A DNA stretch of 64,000 nt from Warburgia ugandensis (GCA_035236585.1 CP141132.1:43279880-43343879), one strand, 5' to 3'. Shown: positions 35,831 through 48,308, counted from the first letter of the stretch. Notes: generated by a model from the sequence alone, not told the origin. Program-made: numbers and translations.

Positions 35831-38550
35831 TGTGACGACCCAGGTTTTTCCATGCATTTTTAAATGCAATATCTAATTCCTAAGCCGAGATGCATCCCTA
35901 TTTGAAAACCATTTTATAAAAACCATGCAATGCAGCAGAAAATCTTTAGTTTTAAACTCGTTTTGAAAACCCCGAGTGTCATCTGCTTTCACAACAACCA
36001 AAGTAGTTTTTGAAAAACTTCAGAAATCATAAATGTTTTCCCAGGTCTATCCAGTAAAAGCTCACAGCCCAACTGTAATTAAATACAAATACATGTCCAA
36101 AGGGTAGAGTGTTTACTTACATGTATAATTGTCTCCTTTTGATTTACTTTGCTCATAGCACTAACATAGGTGTCGTCTACTCGTGAATGGAACTATCCTG
36201 AAAAATGTTAAGGATAGGGTGAATATACACTATACTCAATAGGAGTCTATCACTACTAGTTTTACAATGCATGCTATGTTTAAAGTCATATGATCTTTAA
36301 AACATGTGCATGTTCGAGCAATCATGGTCAATATCGATATTAAAAACCACCGTTGAATTGGAATACTGATGACTTAAAGAAATAGCATAATCCAAGTCGA
36401 AAGTATCATATATCATAAACATAATGATATGCATAAGATGCTTAATCGAATCCAACTCATGGATATCTAGTATGGTATGGTCGACCAACCTCATGTCATG
36501 CTGTATGCTATGCAAGTAAGTCCAAGAAACCATAGGGCCCAACTATGCCCACGACCTCGCCGCCGTGTGGTCCCCGGGTACCTGAGGACACTCGGTCATA
36601 GTCTCCATGGGGCATATGACACATCGACCTAGTGCCGTGACACCAGTGGTAGCCCCCTAAACCACATGTAGTCGACGTAGGGACATTTCCGTTTTTGGGC
36701 GTGGTACCCATTTCACCTAATAGTGGTAGAGGTTGGAGGCCAACCCAGACCTCTCGGCATAGCGCCCACGAGCTTATTAGCCCAAATCATAGAAGATTAA
36801 ACAAGCGAAAACCTCTTTGTCAAAACCTGTCCTCTTTGGGTCCCTCACAACTACCTGGCCCTCACAACTGCTTACCCAGCATCTTTTGGGCACTCCAGCG
36901 TCTTTTGGTAACCCTCAAGGACATGCAATTTTCAAGAACTCAATGCTCACAAATCATGCAATATTTGCAATTGTTTCCAAAACATGTCTATGCATGGTGT
37001 ATTTATCATATGTACACTGAATTAAGTCATGCTAAACAAGTCATATACTTATACTTAAAACATGCATTCTCAAAACAATCATAGCTCTTTTAAAAAGTCT
37101 AGTAGTGATAGAGCACCTACCTTAAAGTCTACTAGAGTCACGTCCTTTATCACTCAGCCCATCCCTGGGTCTCATTTATAAACTCCTGGATATGAATGGA
37201 TACAAGGAGTCCTTATTAATTTCATTCTATTTAGACATTAGATCGCTAGATCTGCCTTTTAGGGTCCATGGTCCTTGCCTAATTTATTGTCAGGCTAGAT
37301 CCTATGATGTAGATCTACTAGTCAATGGTTAACTCTGTAAATTGTCTTCTAATCCTAACTATATAGTCTCATTAGGTCCACATGTCCTAGTTCCCAGGAC
37401 ACCCGTGCATCCTAGTTGAACCGTGACCGCCTCACGTGCGTGCGCGTCCAAAGGCCGTGCCAGGGACCGCATTTTGCAAGTGCACATGCATGCTCAAGTG
37501 ACGCGCTATGACGCGCATCCTGGATGGCATCACACGGATGGACCTTTGGTGTAACATGGCGCGTCTCAGCTCCCAGGGCACCTCGTGCATCCTGGTCAAG
37601 CCAGGACCCATGCCCCATGTTGCGCACGCACTCGAAGGCAGCACTAGGGACAGTGTACGCACTGCCGTACGTTTGGAACCCGTCCCAGGGACCCTGTCCC
37701 AGGCGTACATGGAGCATGGCATCCCTAGGATGTCTTGTTCATGCACAGCTGGCTAGAACTGCTTGGAGCATTTTTCGGCCAGGAAACCCGGCTGGAAAAT
37801 GGCTGGGAAAAGGCCAGATCCGGCATGGATCTTGGCCTGGGGGAACTGAAACGGAGAGAAGGGAAGGACAACTTACCTGGGCAGCCGGAGATGGTGCTCC
37901 TCCCACCTGGTAGTCCTCCGTTCTGGTTCTGAAAACCCCATGCCACTGGGAAAACTCGATGAATGGGGGAATCCCTGCCGTTCCGTTGTGACCAGATGAA
38001 GAAAAGGGGAATGGGGAGATGGGTAAAGGAATGGCCAGCCTGACTTGGGCCTGGCCATTGTCGAAAAACTCAAGGAACTGGGTTTCTGATTCTAGCTAGA
38101 AACCTCAACCCCAAATGACTAGAAAAATCGTGATTTTGGAGGGGGGAGATGGGGCTTTTTATAGCCTTGCTATGGAGGTGCCGCCCTTGGCGGTGGTAGA
38201 TCTCTCTGGAAAAATCTGGAGAGGAGGGTTTCTGGAGATGTCTGGAGGTGGAAGACGACATGGGGTGCCGTTATCAAAACGGCCCCCTGCATTTTTCGTT
38301 TTTTTGTTTTTTGTTTAGATTACAGAACTGCCCCTGATCTTTAAACGGCCGTAACTTCTTCATACGAACTCCGTTTTAGACGTTCTTTGAGGCGTTGGAT
38401 TTCATTTTTCGAGTAGAATATAATGGTACCAAGTTTCATTAAAAATTACCTCATTTACTATTTTAAATAAATTAAAACATTCAACACAGTTTTATTCCCC
38501 CTAGAATGTCCCATCTTTGTTAAAATAGCGTAAATTGCTTGGGCATTACA
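35831..38550 (-). repeat. CHR-N 5' LTR (right copy)
   Basis: 2720-base LTR. The plus strand reads TGTGACGACC at 35831 and GGGCATTACA at 38550, so in the element's sense it starts TGTAATGCCC and ends GGTCGTCACA. The GC-rich block is at 37375-37760. In one sampled 560-base stretch about 26 positions differ from the left LTR. The many small frames at 36297-38318 on both strands are repeated in the left LTR and are shadows. Confidence 0.9.
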
Positions 38551-38690
38551 ATATCCATGAGATTATCATGGTTTACATCTAGGAGTTCATCATGTTTACC
38601 TCCATAAGATTATCATGTTTACATCCATGAGATTATCATGTTATACATTTAAGATATTATCATGTTTTACATCCATGAGGTTCATGTTTC
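38551..38690 (+). repeat. 24-base minisatellite, right half (CHR-F 3' LTR)
   Basis: About five further units of the CHR-F array, starting with the CHR-N target duplication ATATC. Confidence 0.85.
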
Positions 38691-39288
38691 ATTGCATATG
38701 ATGTTTTAAGACTATATTGGCATTGCTTATGATACATATATTTTCATGGATAATTGACATACACTTATATTAGCATTGTTATTTGATTTTGAATTTTATG
38801 TTTCATTTGTTATTATATTAAATGTCTATGTACCTACACAAGCAATAGCTTGTTGAGGCATTGCTTTGTTTTGCAATGCCTTAGATATTGAGCCCAATAG
38901 CAAGAAAGGCAAGGCTGTGGTGGGACCATGATAGCAGTGGGAATCATCTTTAACTTCTGATAGATAGCTTGACGTGAGTGAAGAGATAGGATTTATTTTA
39001 GAGTTATATTGTGGACTATATATGTGCATCTAAATTATTTGGACTTGATTATGTTGTTGTTGGGAATGTGGTTGTTGATTAGATGAGTTCTGAAGAAGTA
39101 AACTTGTTTTGAAAATGTTTAATTGTTTAAATGAAAATTTTATTTGAGTTTTGAGTTGATGGTTAACACTTGAGGTTTTCCTTAAAATGAAAATGTTTTG
39201 CACTATTTTGGTTTTCAAAACTTTTTTTTTTGGGCCCCACTTTTTAAAATTTTTTATTAAAAAGTGCTGAAAAACCTGGGTCCCCACA

Positions 39289-40704
39289 CTTAATCACCCA
39301 TAATTACTGCCCAAGGTAGTGAACTTCCTAGCATTGGTTTATGTAAGGTAGTGTGTTCATCATCCAAATTGTTGGATCATAAACTAACTTGATAATAATC
39401 ATATCATGCACAAATAATCAAATTTATAGGTGGTTTGATCCACCAATTATGTCCATTGATCTAATCCATTTTTGGGCCCAAAATTGGGCCTGCAAACATA
39501 CAAAGCCTATGCAAGGTTTTTATAGATATTCAAGACCAACTTCTCAACATAAAAATATACTAATAATATCATGAAATATCATGCAATTCACTCATTAAAA
39601 ATTGCACAAAACAAAGGCCTCTAATAGTAAGCATGCTTCACTCAAATGGCTAGCAAAATGGAGCCATTTCCATAGTGGAAACATGCCTTTTGCTAGCTTC
39701 ATATCGAATGGCATATCAAGCACTTAAACATGATCAAACATGGTTTCGTGTTGGAGGATGAAACATTCATGAAATCATGTCCAAAATAGGTGTAATAGCA
39801 CAAAGAAAAAGCATTGTATATTCAATATGTCATGGCCATTTGCCCTTTTGCAAATGGCCATGAAATTAAGCATGCATATGCCCATATTTCCCTTGATTTG
39901 ACCCAAATCATCATAACATAAAAGGCATGAATAGAAACATGATTGAAGCATACATGATACAGGAATATTCTATGCCAAAATGGATGTAAGAAGGCTTGGT
40001 AAAACTACAGCTCAAAGCATAGATTTCAAATGTACATCAAAATCATAAAGGGAGGTCATAGAGGAAGCATAATGCTAAGGCCACTACATGGATAATCCAT
40101 TGATCCTAATATGGTGTTTCCTAGTGCCCTCCTACTTGATATGATTATTGATAATGGTGAAGGCTGGTGGAGCTTCTAGGCTTGTCAAAGTTGAAGGCGT
40201 TGAAGCACTTCTGCTGCTCTACTTTTCAACCTTTTCTCCTTGTTTACTTTTCTCAAGCTTTGCTCCACCACTTCCTCTCCTTTCTTCCTCATCTTCTACT
40301 TGCAATATCTTCCTCGCCCTTGTTTGGTTTCATATCATTTCTCTAGTTTCCCCCCTTCCTTAGGTCGTTTCCAAGCTTCCCTAGGCTATACTTATGAAGC
40401 AACACAGCCTAAGAAAGAGCTTCAAGTCCTCTTTTGTTGTCCACACTTAAGAAAGCAAGGGCTGCTTGCCATAGCATGGAATAGCTGCCACCTTTCATGG
40501 AATCCTCTTTTACACATGTTGGCTTTAATAGATGCAAAGGGTGGCCACCCCATACACTTTCTCATTCAATATGTCTCGCAACCTTTGACCCTATCATTCC
40601 CTAGGTTGCATGCATGAAGCACGAAGCTCGGAAACTCCCCTTGTTTCCCCTTGTATTTCATGTCTAATGATGCTTATTGAGAACTCATCATTTCATCTTA
40701 TCCA
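39289..40704 (-). repeat. CHR-M 3' LTR, left edge uncertain
   Basis: Non-coding stretch ending, on the plus strand, in CA at 40704 next to a purine tract, so it reads as the LTR of a minus-strand element whose pol lies to the right. The left boundary is set only by the end of the CHR-F LTR. The plus frames at 40148-40363 and 40240-40617 show no protein motif. The partner LTR is not in the window. Confidence 0.5.
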
Positions 40705-40716
40705 GCTTCCCCCCTT
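40705..40716 (-). other. CHR-M polypurine tract
   Basis: The minus strand reads AAGGGGGGAAGC between the pol remnant and the LTR-like block. Confidence 0.7.
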
Positions 40717-41114
40717 GAATGGAATCCCTTTCTAGATCTCACATTTGCTCCATAGGGCCAGCTCCTGAAATATAAGATCTAGCTAAAGCTCTATCTGTAC
40801 TTGTTCTAGAATGTGCATGGGATCTGGCACATACTTCCTTAGCATCAACACATGGAATACTCTATGAACCTTTAATAACTAAGGTGGTAGTACTAGATAG
40901 TAGGCTAGTTTGCCAGAGCTTTCTAAAACCTCGAATGGACCCACATATCTAGGGCTCAACTTGCCCTTGAGGCTAAACCACATCAGTCCTTTGGTCAATG
41001 ATACCTTTAAGAAGGACATGCCCCCCCATCTTGGAACTCTAAGTCCCATCCCCTTAAGTTAGCATAGCTTTTTTATTTTCTTTGTGATGTCGATAGCCTC
41101 TCTGAACCAATTTA
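40717..41114 (-). pseudogene. CHR-M integrase C-terminal fossil
   Basis: On the minus strand the pieces LKGKLSPRYVGPFEVLESSG (about 40905-40970), LPPXLLKVHRVFHV and MLRKYVPDP (about 40830-40880) are the well-known GPY/F module and tail of chromovirus integrase. A piece matching the basic helix before it lies at about 40985-41040. The protein would be the enzyme that inserts element DNA. Only the end of pol is present before the AT3 leader begins at about 41115. It is broken. Confidence 0.85.
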
Positions 41115-42270
41115 ACCTTTTAACAATGGTATTGTGTAGTTAACCTCAACTTAGACTTTACCTCCAGTCTTGGTTTAGGGTGCATTAGTTCAGGATTTTT
41201 CATTATTTTTTTCATTTATTTCTATTTCCTCTAATTGATCATATTTGTTTGATATTTGTGCAAGGAAAATCAACAAACAAGTGGCAGCGATCTTGTGGGC
41301 CAAAGCTTCATCAACATAGATTAGAGTGTTTTATTTCTTTCTTAATTAGGATTGAGTGAAATTGTAGTGAGTCACATTGTAATTTTCATTTTATTTAAAT
41401 CTTAAGTGGGATGTAATAATACAAGGCAAGCATGGGGTGTGGTGGCCCACACTTGATCGTCATTGGAACCCTCACTATAAGCAATTTTCTCCCCTTTTTA
41501 ATTTTCTAGTATAAAATTGCATTTATGATGGTAGTATAACTCATATATATTAAGGTCATGCATTTATACTTGTTACATTTTATTTAGGACTACTAGATTA
41601 GTTGTGTACCTATTTAATAAACGTTAGCCTAAGCTTGGCGATAACCAAGGCATAGGTTGTGTAGTTATAGTTTTCATCTATTGAGGTGCTTGACCCTTTG
41701 TTAGATAGTATATAGGTAGTCATTAGTTTGCTTTATTTTGCATTGCATGTTTAATTTCTTCATGGATTTCATCACTAGATACCTAGGCCACCTAGGTAGT
41801 TAAAATTCATTGTTGTATGTTTTTGATCCGAGCCCTTGAACATAATTTAAAATCAAGTAGAAAGAGATTTAGGGTTTTTGAGCTTGTAGGAACATTTTTG
41901 AAAGAGTAGGCTTATTGTCCCAGTGGCTTCTAAGCATCGTGGTTATAATGTTTGTCTAAAAATCCAAGTGATTTTTCCATGCCTCCTGACGTGAGGATTG
42001 CATTAACCACTTTAGAGTAGAACCTAACCGGTAAGCAGTAGTCTAGCTGGGATAAAAGGAGATATCTAAATTTATGTCCAACTACTACCACCTTATGCCC
42101 TTACACATTAATTAAAGTTCATCAATTTAGCTTGCAAGCAAACTATCATTTAGCTTTGGACTAGCATTTAGGTTGCATCATATAGTTAGGGCTTTTCATA
42201 AAAAGGGCATAGAAAAAAGTACTTGTTTGTTGTACACAATGATTTGTTTCATTCTATATAAAGTTGAGAA
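41115..42270 (+). other. AT3 leader
   Basis: This aligns with 63030-64000 of AT5 from 'caatgg' just after the primer site: 'agggtgcattagttcagg', 'gtggcagcgatcttgtgggcc' and 'gtggcttctaagca' are shared. The similarity starts exactly where the AT5 primer site ends. No gene is seen. Confidence 0.7.
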
Positions 42271-43920
42271 CAAAGGCTTGTTAAGAAGGGGATAGAGTTT
42301 ATAGATTAGATACATTGATGGATAGGATAGATTATATAGAAAATCAATTTCTTAGGATGATAGCTCTTCAGCAAGTTGCTTTATAGCCTTAGTACCATAA
42401 TGACTATACCTATTTTGATCCTCCATTTTCCACTTCTTAATGGTCTTTAAGCTCCACATACAATGAATACAATTAGGAGCCAATGGGTATACCCAATGCA
42501 TTTACATACACTAGCAATGACTACTATCCTAAGAGAGATTATAATGGATGGGCTATGTGTCATGAACAACCATGGCCTCAGGATTATCAATCATACCAAG
42601 GGGAACCATCATGCTCCCATCCTGATCTACCCTGTGGTGATTATCAAGAATATTAGGGTCAACCATCATGGGTTCAACTTGCCCAACCCTTTTTCAGTAC
42701 CCCACCCCACAAAAATACAAACCCTATGAGTCATTTCCCCTACAACATGAACAACCATCATTAGAAAAGAATATGCAATGACTTAGAGAACTAATGGATG
42801 AAAATCTTGCTATAGTTAAAAATGGGGCTGAGGAAATGAAACAAATTAGGGAGGAGAGTGAAAAACACTTGAAATAATTTTAAGGTGGGAATTACCAATT
42901 CCTACTGAATCTCAAATTTTTTCTCCAACCTTGACTATTGATACTGATGATAGGATGAAAATATCTTACAATTATTCTGAGCTAATAAGATCCACAATCA
43001 TCCATAGAAACCTCTAACTCATATCTAATAATTGCGAAAAAGAGATGTCCATGGAGGAGAAGCATGAATCCTTAGAAACATCCTACCTAGATCATCTAAA
43101 ATTGCTTCCTACTTATTTTTATGAATTTGACAAAGACACATCTATTAAGGAGGTGAAGGAATTGTTGGAGATTGTGCTATTAAAGAACACTTCTTAATGG
43201 CAAGCTAGAGTAGAATACCCTAGAAAACTTGACATTCCTATTGAGCCTTGCAAATGTAGAATATGTATCTGATTGGGACCTACATACCTTATTTGAACAA
43301 ATTTTGAATAGTAATCTAGGGCCATTTGAAACTTTACCTATGTTAGCACAATAGGAAAAGGAAGAGTTAACTGATGTATTGGCCCTACATCAACCAACTC
43401 CAGGGTATAGGAACAACCTTTTGCAAAAGTATTGAGTGAACTTATACTCCTATTTTAGAACAATGTAAGGAAAATGGAAAAAAAGATGAATCAAATACAA
43501 TAGTCAATGTTATCTCTCAACTTGGTCAAGAAGAGGACCATTCATCTCCATATGGTCCAGTAAACTTTAAATTCACAATAGTGTAAGATGTCATTGATTT
43601 ACCACCACCCAAATTTTTAAGATGGATGAATTATATTAACTACCATGAAATATTGAAGAGGGGGGATTATCAATGTGGTCCCACTGAACTCAAAATAATG
43701 GTGGTCTGCAGTGTCATATTGTTACTACCACCAAAACATTCAAGGTCAAGGAAATATATAGACTACTACAAGATTTAGAAGTGGCATGAGTAATCCTACC
43801 CATTTTATTTTAAGAGTTAGGGTAGGAAAAATTAGGTTAACCTAATAAGATCTAGATTAGGGTACATTAGGCTATGTCTAGCTAAAGACATAAAACTTAG
43901 TGCTCACTAGGAGGCAACTT
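42271..43920 (+). pseudogene. AT3 gag-like fossil coding region
   Basis: Counterpart of the AT1 interior on the plus strand. Fragments with DYNGWA and HEQPW lie at about 42540-42590, a coiled-coil-like start precedes them (42300-42370), DWDLHTLFEQ lies at about 43275-43310, and two copies of a motif with PPK, YI(D/N)Y and a following E/K lie at 43600-43660 and 43725-43790. No protease, RT, RNase H or integrase signature is present. The plus frame at 42463-42729 is in a shifted frame and is not the protein. Function is inferred only from position. It is broken. Confidence 0.6.
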
Positions 43921-45644
43921 AGGGTTTTTTCAGAAAGTATCATTGCTCTATATCCCCATTCATCATATAGTTGTCCTATAATTCAAAACATTAAGGACAA
44001 TGTTTAGTTTAGGTTGGGGGCTATAGATACGCATGAGCTTCTAAGTTTTTTTTTTTTTTTTTTTTGCATTTTTGAAAAAAAAAGAATTTTTTTTGGAAAG
44101 TTCCTTTCTAGAGATGAGAATTCAAAATTTCTAAATATTCAATTAATTTTTAAAATTTAGCTTATTAAATAGAGTTGCATACAATTAGTTCACAAATTTA
44201 TCCTTTTTCTAAATTGTCTCTAGAAAAATTAAGCCAGGAATATTAATTGCACAAAGTAGCCATATATAGTTTAACTTGAGGAGAAAATATATCTTAGAAA
44301 TCCTGAGAAAAATTTGTGGAGCCTAATAACCAAAGTGTGTTTTGAACCATTCTTCCTTTTCTGATGGTTAGACTAAAATTCAAAATTTTCTTCAATAGAT
44401 ACTAATTTTTGGTTGGTCTCATTATTCTTCATCTTGGTTAACTATTGAGAAATAAAAAAAATACTATACCATACATTTCTTAAGTTTATGATAATTCTTA
44501 AGTCATATGAATCCTAGGAAATGATAGAGGCCATCATTGTTTAACCTAGAGCTTGTAGCCTATCCTATGTTGTTTCTTGATAGTTAGCCCATTGAGCCTT
44601 TTAAATATAAACCTTTTCTTGGTTAGCCAAATAACATTTACCTATATTGAACCCATACAATATATATGTTGAGAAGATTGAAGGACACCTTTGGAAAAAG
44701 TATGAAAAATTAAATACAAAAGATGAATGACAAAAAGGTTTAAATGAAAAAAAAGTTCAAAAGGCTACATATAAAGTTATGTAAAGAAATAAAAAGAAAA
44801 AGGTAGCTAATGAAAAAGAAGAATGTTCACTCTTGCGATGAAAAATGGAAAATTTGTGAATAAACTAATGGAAGACCATTACATATTTTCCAGACAACCA
44901 TTGGTTACCTTTATATTCATTCTTTTGATAACCCTTACCTAGGCCTATGTTTCATCCCAATAGCAGTCCTAAGTTTATCTTAAGAGTAGTATGACTTGGG
45001 TATGGTTATGAATGAGTAGATAATTTGGAATAGTGCAGCATTCTTAATTGTTTATATCCTTTCATGAGACCATTACAATTCTTTCTAAGTTATTATTCTT
45101 TTATATAAAATATGTGAGATTTTTTTACTTGCTAAACAACATTCTGCTCACATATTAATGGGTGATTTATTCCCATTTTTGAGTGACTTCAATTTGAGTG
45201 ACAAGTATATCCTTGAGAATTGAAGTCAAAGCATACATTTGGATAATAGTTTAGGTTATTTTTGACTTGGAAACTAAAAATTATATATCATCTCTAGCAC
45301 ACACTCAATTTCTAAGGTTTAATGATATGGTGGGATATCTTTAGAATAAGGGTAGAATTTTGAACCTTTTTGTTTATCTTTATTAGCAAGCTATAACTTG
45401 CTATTTAATATAAGCTGAATAGGAGAAAACTTTCTCAGATAAGTAAAGGTCTTTCATAAGAATTTTGTGGATTGATTCACTGCAAACACTCAGAGGCTTA
45501 ACTCAACCACTTGGGGTAATCAAGGGCTTTAAGGGCTTGTTGCTTATGCTAAATACAATTGTGAGTACTTATGAAAGTGATAATTCGTATCAATTTTGTA
45601 AAATTAATTTTCACATGTTATGATCTGGACTAGCAAAATATTAG
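43921..45644 (+). other. AT3 3' untranslated block
   Basis: Aligns with the 3' blocks of AT1, AT2, AT4 and AT5. It opens with 'ggacaatgtttagtttaggt' at 44000-44020 and includes a run of 20 T (44046-44065) and an A/G-rich tract (44690-44830). No gene is seen. Confidence 0.7.
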
Positions 45645-45652
45645 TTGGGGTG
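45645..45652 (+). other. AT3 polypurine tract
   Basis: TTGGGGTG directly before the LTR start TGTGATGAG. Confidence 0.7.
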
Positions 45653-48308
45653 TGTGATGAGTGTCCAAATTTGTTTAAAAATAGCCCAATTAGTTATCCA
45701 TGTGTTATATTACAACATTAAATTAAGATTTTTGGCAAAAAACTATAACACATGAATTTTTTACCTAATAAATCAAATATTTGATAATTTACAAATTCAA
45801 AGGCTAATCCAAGTAAGTATGAGAATAATCATACTTTAGGATTTAATCAGATTTTTCAATTCTTTGTAGCAAGTGAGGTGATGATCCATCAGTCAATATC
45901 GATCAAGATTAAAATTGAAGATGAAGATCAAAAGATCAAATCAAAGCTTAAATATCATCAATCCAAAGTGAAGTCAAGGATCAAGATCACTTTAGGGCAA
46001 GCAAATAATGAAATTGGAGAAGTCAAAGGTGACTAAAATGGGCTCATACACAAGCCAAACAAAGTCTACCACATTTGTGTGGGATTTACTCAATTCATCT
46101 AAGCTATATAAGCCATGAAGAAGGTGACAAGCTAGGGAGCCTAGCCAACAATCATAGCCAAGGAGGTTGAGCCACCAATCCAAGCCAAAAGAGCCCCCAA
46201 AGCCAGCCATGAAGCTAAGCCAAATGATCTCTCAAAGCAAGCCATCAAGCCACTTAAGCCAAGCTATATGGAAGGCCATAATTGGAGGAGAATCTAAAGC
46301 AAATATCCATGTGTTTTTAAGATGATAATGATAGAATATTTGGGTGAAAATAAATGAGAATGCATGCATGTGGACCAATAGGTAGTTCCCACCCTTATTT
46401 TCTATTTTTCCATCTTATTTTTCACTTTTTCTCTCTCTCCACATCACCTTACATGATTACCAAAAATTTTCACTTAGGGGGGAAGTCTTCCACCTAAGAC
46501 TCCCACCTTTCTAAATCACATACCCAATCACTATTCTACCTCCCCAACTCCATCCTAGATCTACCCAGTCACCTCACTCTACCTCATTCCTAACTTTTTC
46601 CTTCTCTTTCCTTCCTTTATTTCCACCTCTCCACATGAACTACACTTAAGGTAGGGAGTTCCATGTGAAACTCCTAGAAAATAGGGGCATTCTCCCCTTA
46701 CTAATCCCATCCATTCCACCTAAATCACCCATCTTCCTAACCGACTACCCAATCACCTCTTTCTACTTTACCTTTCTTTATTATCTCTTTCCTTTTCTCT
46801 CCAACTTTCCATCCTACCTCTTTCTAATTCCAATATAGCCATCGAAAATTCTACAAAGGAAGACACACCTTCCTAAGAAGGTGGCGCCTCCCACCTTATC
46901 TTCATCTTAGGTGTCCACCTTGTACCCACTTAAGTTTCCTATATGGTTGCCCTAGATTCTTCATCATCTAACCCTTGGATTTTCTCTCTTCATCTCCACC
47001 TTAGTATCAACCTATTACAAAAGTTAGGAAGTCCCAATAACACATAAAAGTAGGAAGGAGTTTGACGTGAAAAAGAACTTGGGGAGGGGAAGATTGCACC
47101 CTCCTTTCAAGGAGGCGTCACTACCCCTCCTTCCTCCTTCCTCCTTCAATCTCTCAACGTCTTCATCCCTTTTGGCATCCATCTTCTCTAGTTTTCCATG
47201 CCTCTTCCATTGGGTTTTATTTCCTTGCTTGCTTCTTCAAAGTGTAGGTCAGTTAGTTCCATTAATTGTTTGTTTGTTTTCTTTGCTATTGCTTTGTTTT
47301 AGTCCTTGAATTCATGCTTTAGTTCTTTATTTCCTTGCCTACATTTTCCTTTGATTCTTGCACTTTATTTCTCACCTTAGATCCTTGGATCTAAGGGCTA
47401 CAACTTTCTTGAAGTGACAGCCAAGAAAGTATAGTTATTAGATCAAGTCCTTGTCCATCTTTCACCTTGAGCTCTTAACCATCTCTTGCCCTCCTTTCCC
47501 TTCCTTTCTCCCTCCATTTTCCTTAGTTCTCTATTGCATATCACATGCAAGCTTATGATTGAATGTTGGATTTCATGTTCTTCATTATAGGTTTCGTTGT
47601 ATTTACATATGAATCACACTTGAAATGGTGCACACAAACCCATGGTTCATGGGCATGGTTTCAAGGTGTTTCCCACAGCAAAGTTGCTGAATCTATGTTA
47701 AATTACCATGACTTAAGTTAAATCCCATTCATGTATTCATGTTATCTTGGGTTGAGTCTAAGCTTAGACATGCTTTTGTGTTCCATTCATGCATTCTATT
47801 TTACTTTAATTTTCTACACTTTCCATGTTTAGATCAAACACATCATGTTAGGATTAATTGCTTTATCTTCTTAAATTAAGTGATTTTTAAGTTTAGTTGA
47901 TCAATGTTTAGGTTTAGTAACATGTTAAATTAATTTTAGAATTTTTTCTTGTTTAATTTTAGGATGTACTAAAGTTTCTAATTTTCATTGTTAGAAAGTT
48001 TTAATTTAGGAAATTTTTTAATTTAGAAATTTTTTAATTTAGGATAGTTTTATTTTTAGAAAGTATGTTGCTAGGAAAGTTTCTAAGTTTAGCTTTTTTC
48101 AGCATCTTTTCATATTTCCATGTTTTACATTTATGTTAAGTTTTCATTTTTAGTTTAGTTTAAAATCTCAATAACTTGGCTAGTATGAGTAGTTTAAGTA
48201 AGAACCCACTAATCACACAAACTGTTCAATTCCACCAAAGATCAACCTCCATCATGTGAATTTAGTATAACCGATTTGTGCACTTGTGAGTTTAACTTAA
48301 AAATCACA
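45653..48308 (+). repeat. AT3 3' LTR
   Basis: 2656-base LTR from TGTGATGAG to AAATCACA. It shares the layout of the AT2 LTR: 'ccaattagttatccatgtgtta' near the start, an AAGCCAA-rich block (46030-46260), a C/T-rich block (46430-47150), an imperfect CCATGG dyad (47621-47663) and the closing 'cgatttgtgcacttgtgag'. The frames at 45992-46210 and 47067-47309 are LTR shadows. Confidence 0.8.

Larger units (their letters stand above)
29644..38550 (-). mobile_element. CHR-N: nested Tekay-like LTR element (fossil)
   Basis: Minus-strand LTR element with both LTRs (29644-32378 and 35831-38550), a polypurine tract (32379-32395), an initiator-tRNA-Met primer site (35812-35828) and the exact 5-base target duplication ATATC (29639-29643 and 38551-38555). 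Sampled LTR stretches differ by about 5 percent, mainly transitions, so it is the youngest complete element here; with commonly used plant rates this suggests a few million years. The interior is only about 3.45 kb, shorter than a full chromovirus, and shows no clear pol. It is either non-autonomous or a shortened copy, and its interior is broken. Confidence 0.9.
21959..39288 (+). mobile_element. CHR-F: Tekay-like chromovirus (fossil) with nested insertions
   Basis: Plus-strand Ty3/gypsy chromovirus of the Tekay/Del type. Parts visible: a 5' LTR piece (to about 22665), a degenerate initiator-tRNA-Met primer site near 22679, gag and pol remnants to about 25700, the conserved 'aggacgaaattcc' segment (26447-26460) before a polypurine tract, and a 3' LTR from 26474 to 39288. 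That LTR contains an RTE LINE (28358-29195) and the whole of CHR-N (29644-38550). The 5' and 3' LTR pieces share about 380 bases (22240-22620 and 29270-29640). Very many breaks; the oldest of the chromoviruses here. Confidence 0.75.
26474..39288 (+). repeat. CHR-F 3' LTR, with nested elements
   Basis: LTR from TGTAACATCC (26474) to GGGTCCCCACA (39288). Without the LINE and CHR-N it would be about 3.0 kb. It contains a somewhat GC-rich block with repeated 'gggacac' and 'gatgcatg' pieces (27290-27490), the segment shared with the 5' LTR piece, and the 24-base minisatellite. Frames such as 26704-26952, 26815-27114 and 27132-27323 lie in LTR sequence and have no recognisable protein motif. The last 730 bases (38556-39288) lie right of CHR-N. 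Confidence 0.75.
41115..48308 (+). mobile_element. AT3: Athila-like non-autonomous element (fossil)
   Basis: Plus-strand relative of AT1. It has a leader from just after the primer-site position, a gag-like interior, a 3' block, a polypurine tract and a 3' LTR. No 5' LTR or primer site is visible at its left, where chromovirus CHR-M sequence adjoins. No pol motif is seen. The LTR is of the AT2/AT4/AT5 type and not of the AT1 type, although the interior is closest to AT1. The coding remnant is broken in many places. Confidence 0.75.

Noticed and set aside
37412-38318. Cluster of overlapping 60-130 residue frames on both strands, repeated at 31321-32145
   Set aside because: They are the same GC-rich LTR block in the two CHR-N LTRs, where stop codons are rare. 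No frame shows a known protein, and both strands are open at once.
40148-40617. Two overlapping plus frames (71 and 125 residues) that could suggest a host exon
   Set aside because: They lie between the CHR-F LTR end and the CHR-M polypurine tract, in what reads as an LTR. No motif, splice context or homology is apparent.
47067-47309. 80-residue frame with hydrophobic C-terminus resembling a signal or membrane peptide
   Set aside because: It lies in the C/T-rich block of the AT3 LTR, and equivalent blocks in other AT LTRs are not open in the same frame.
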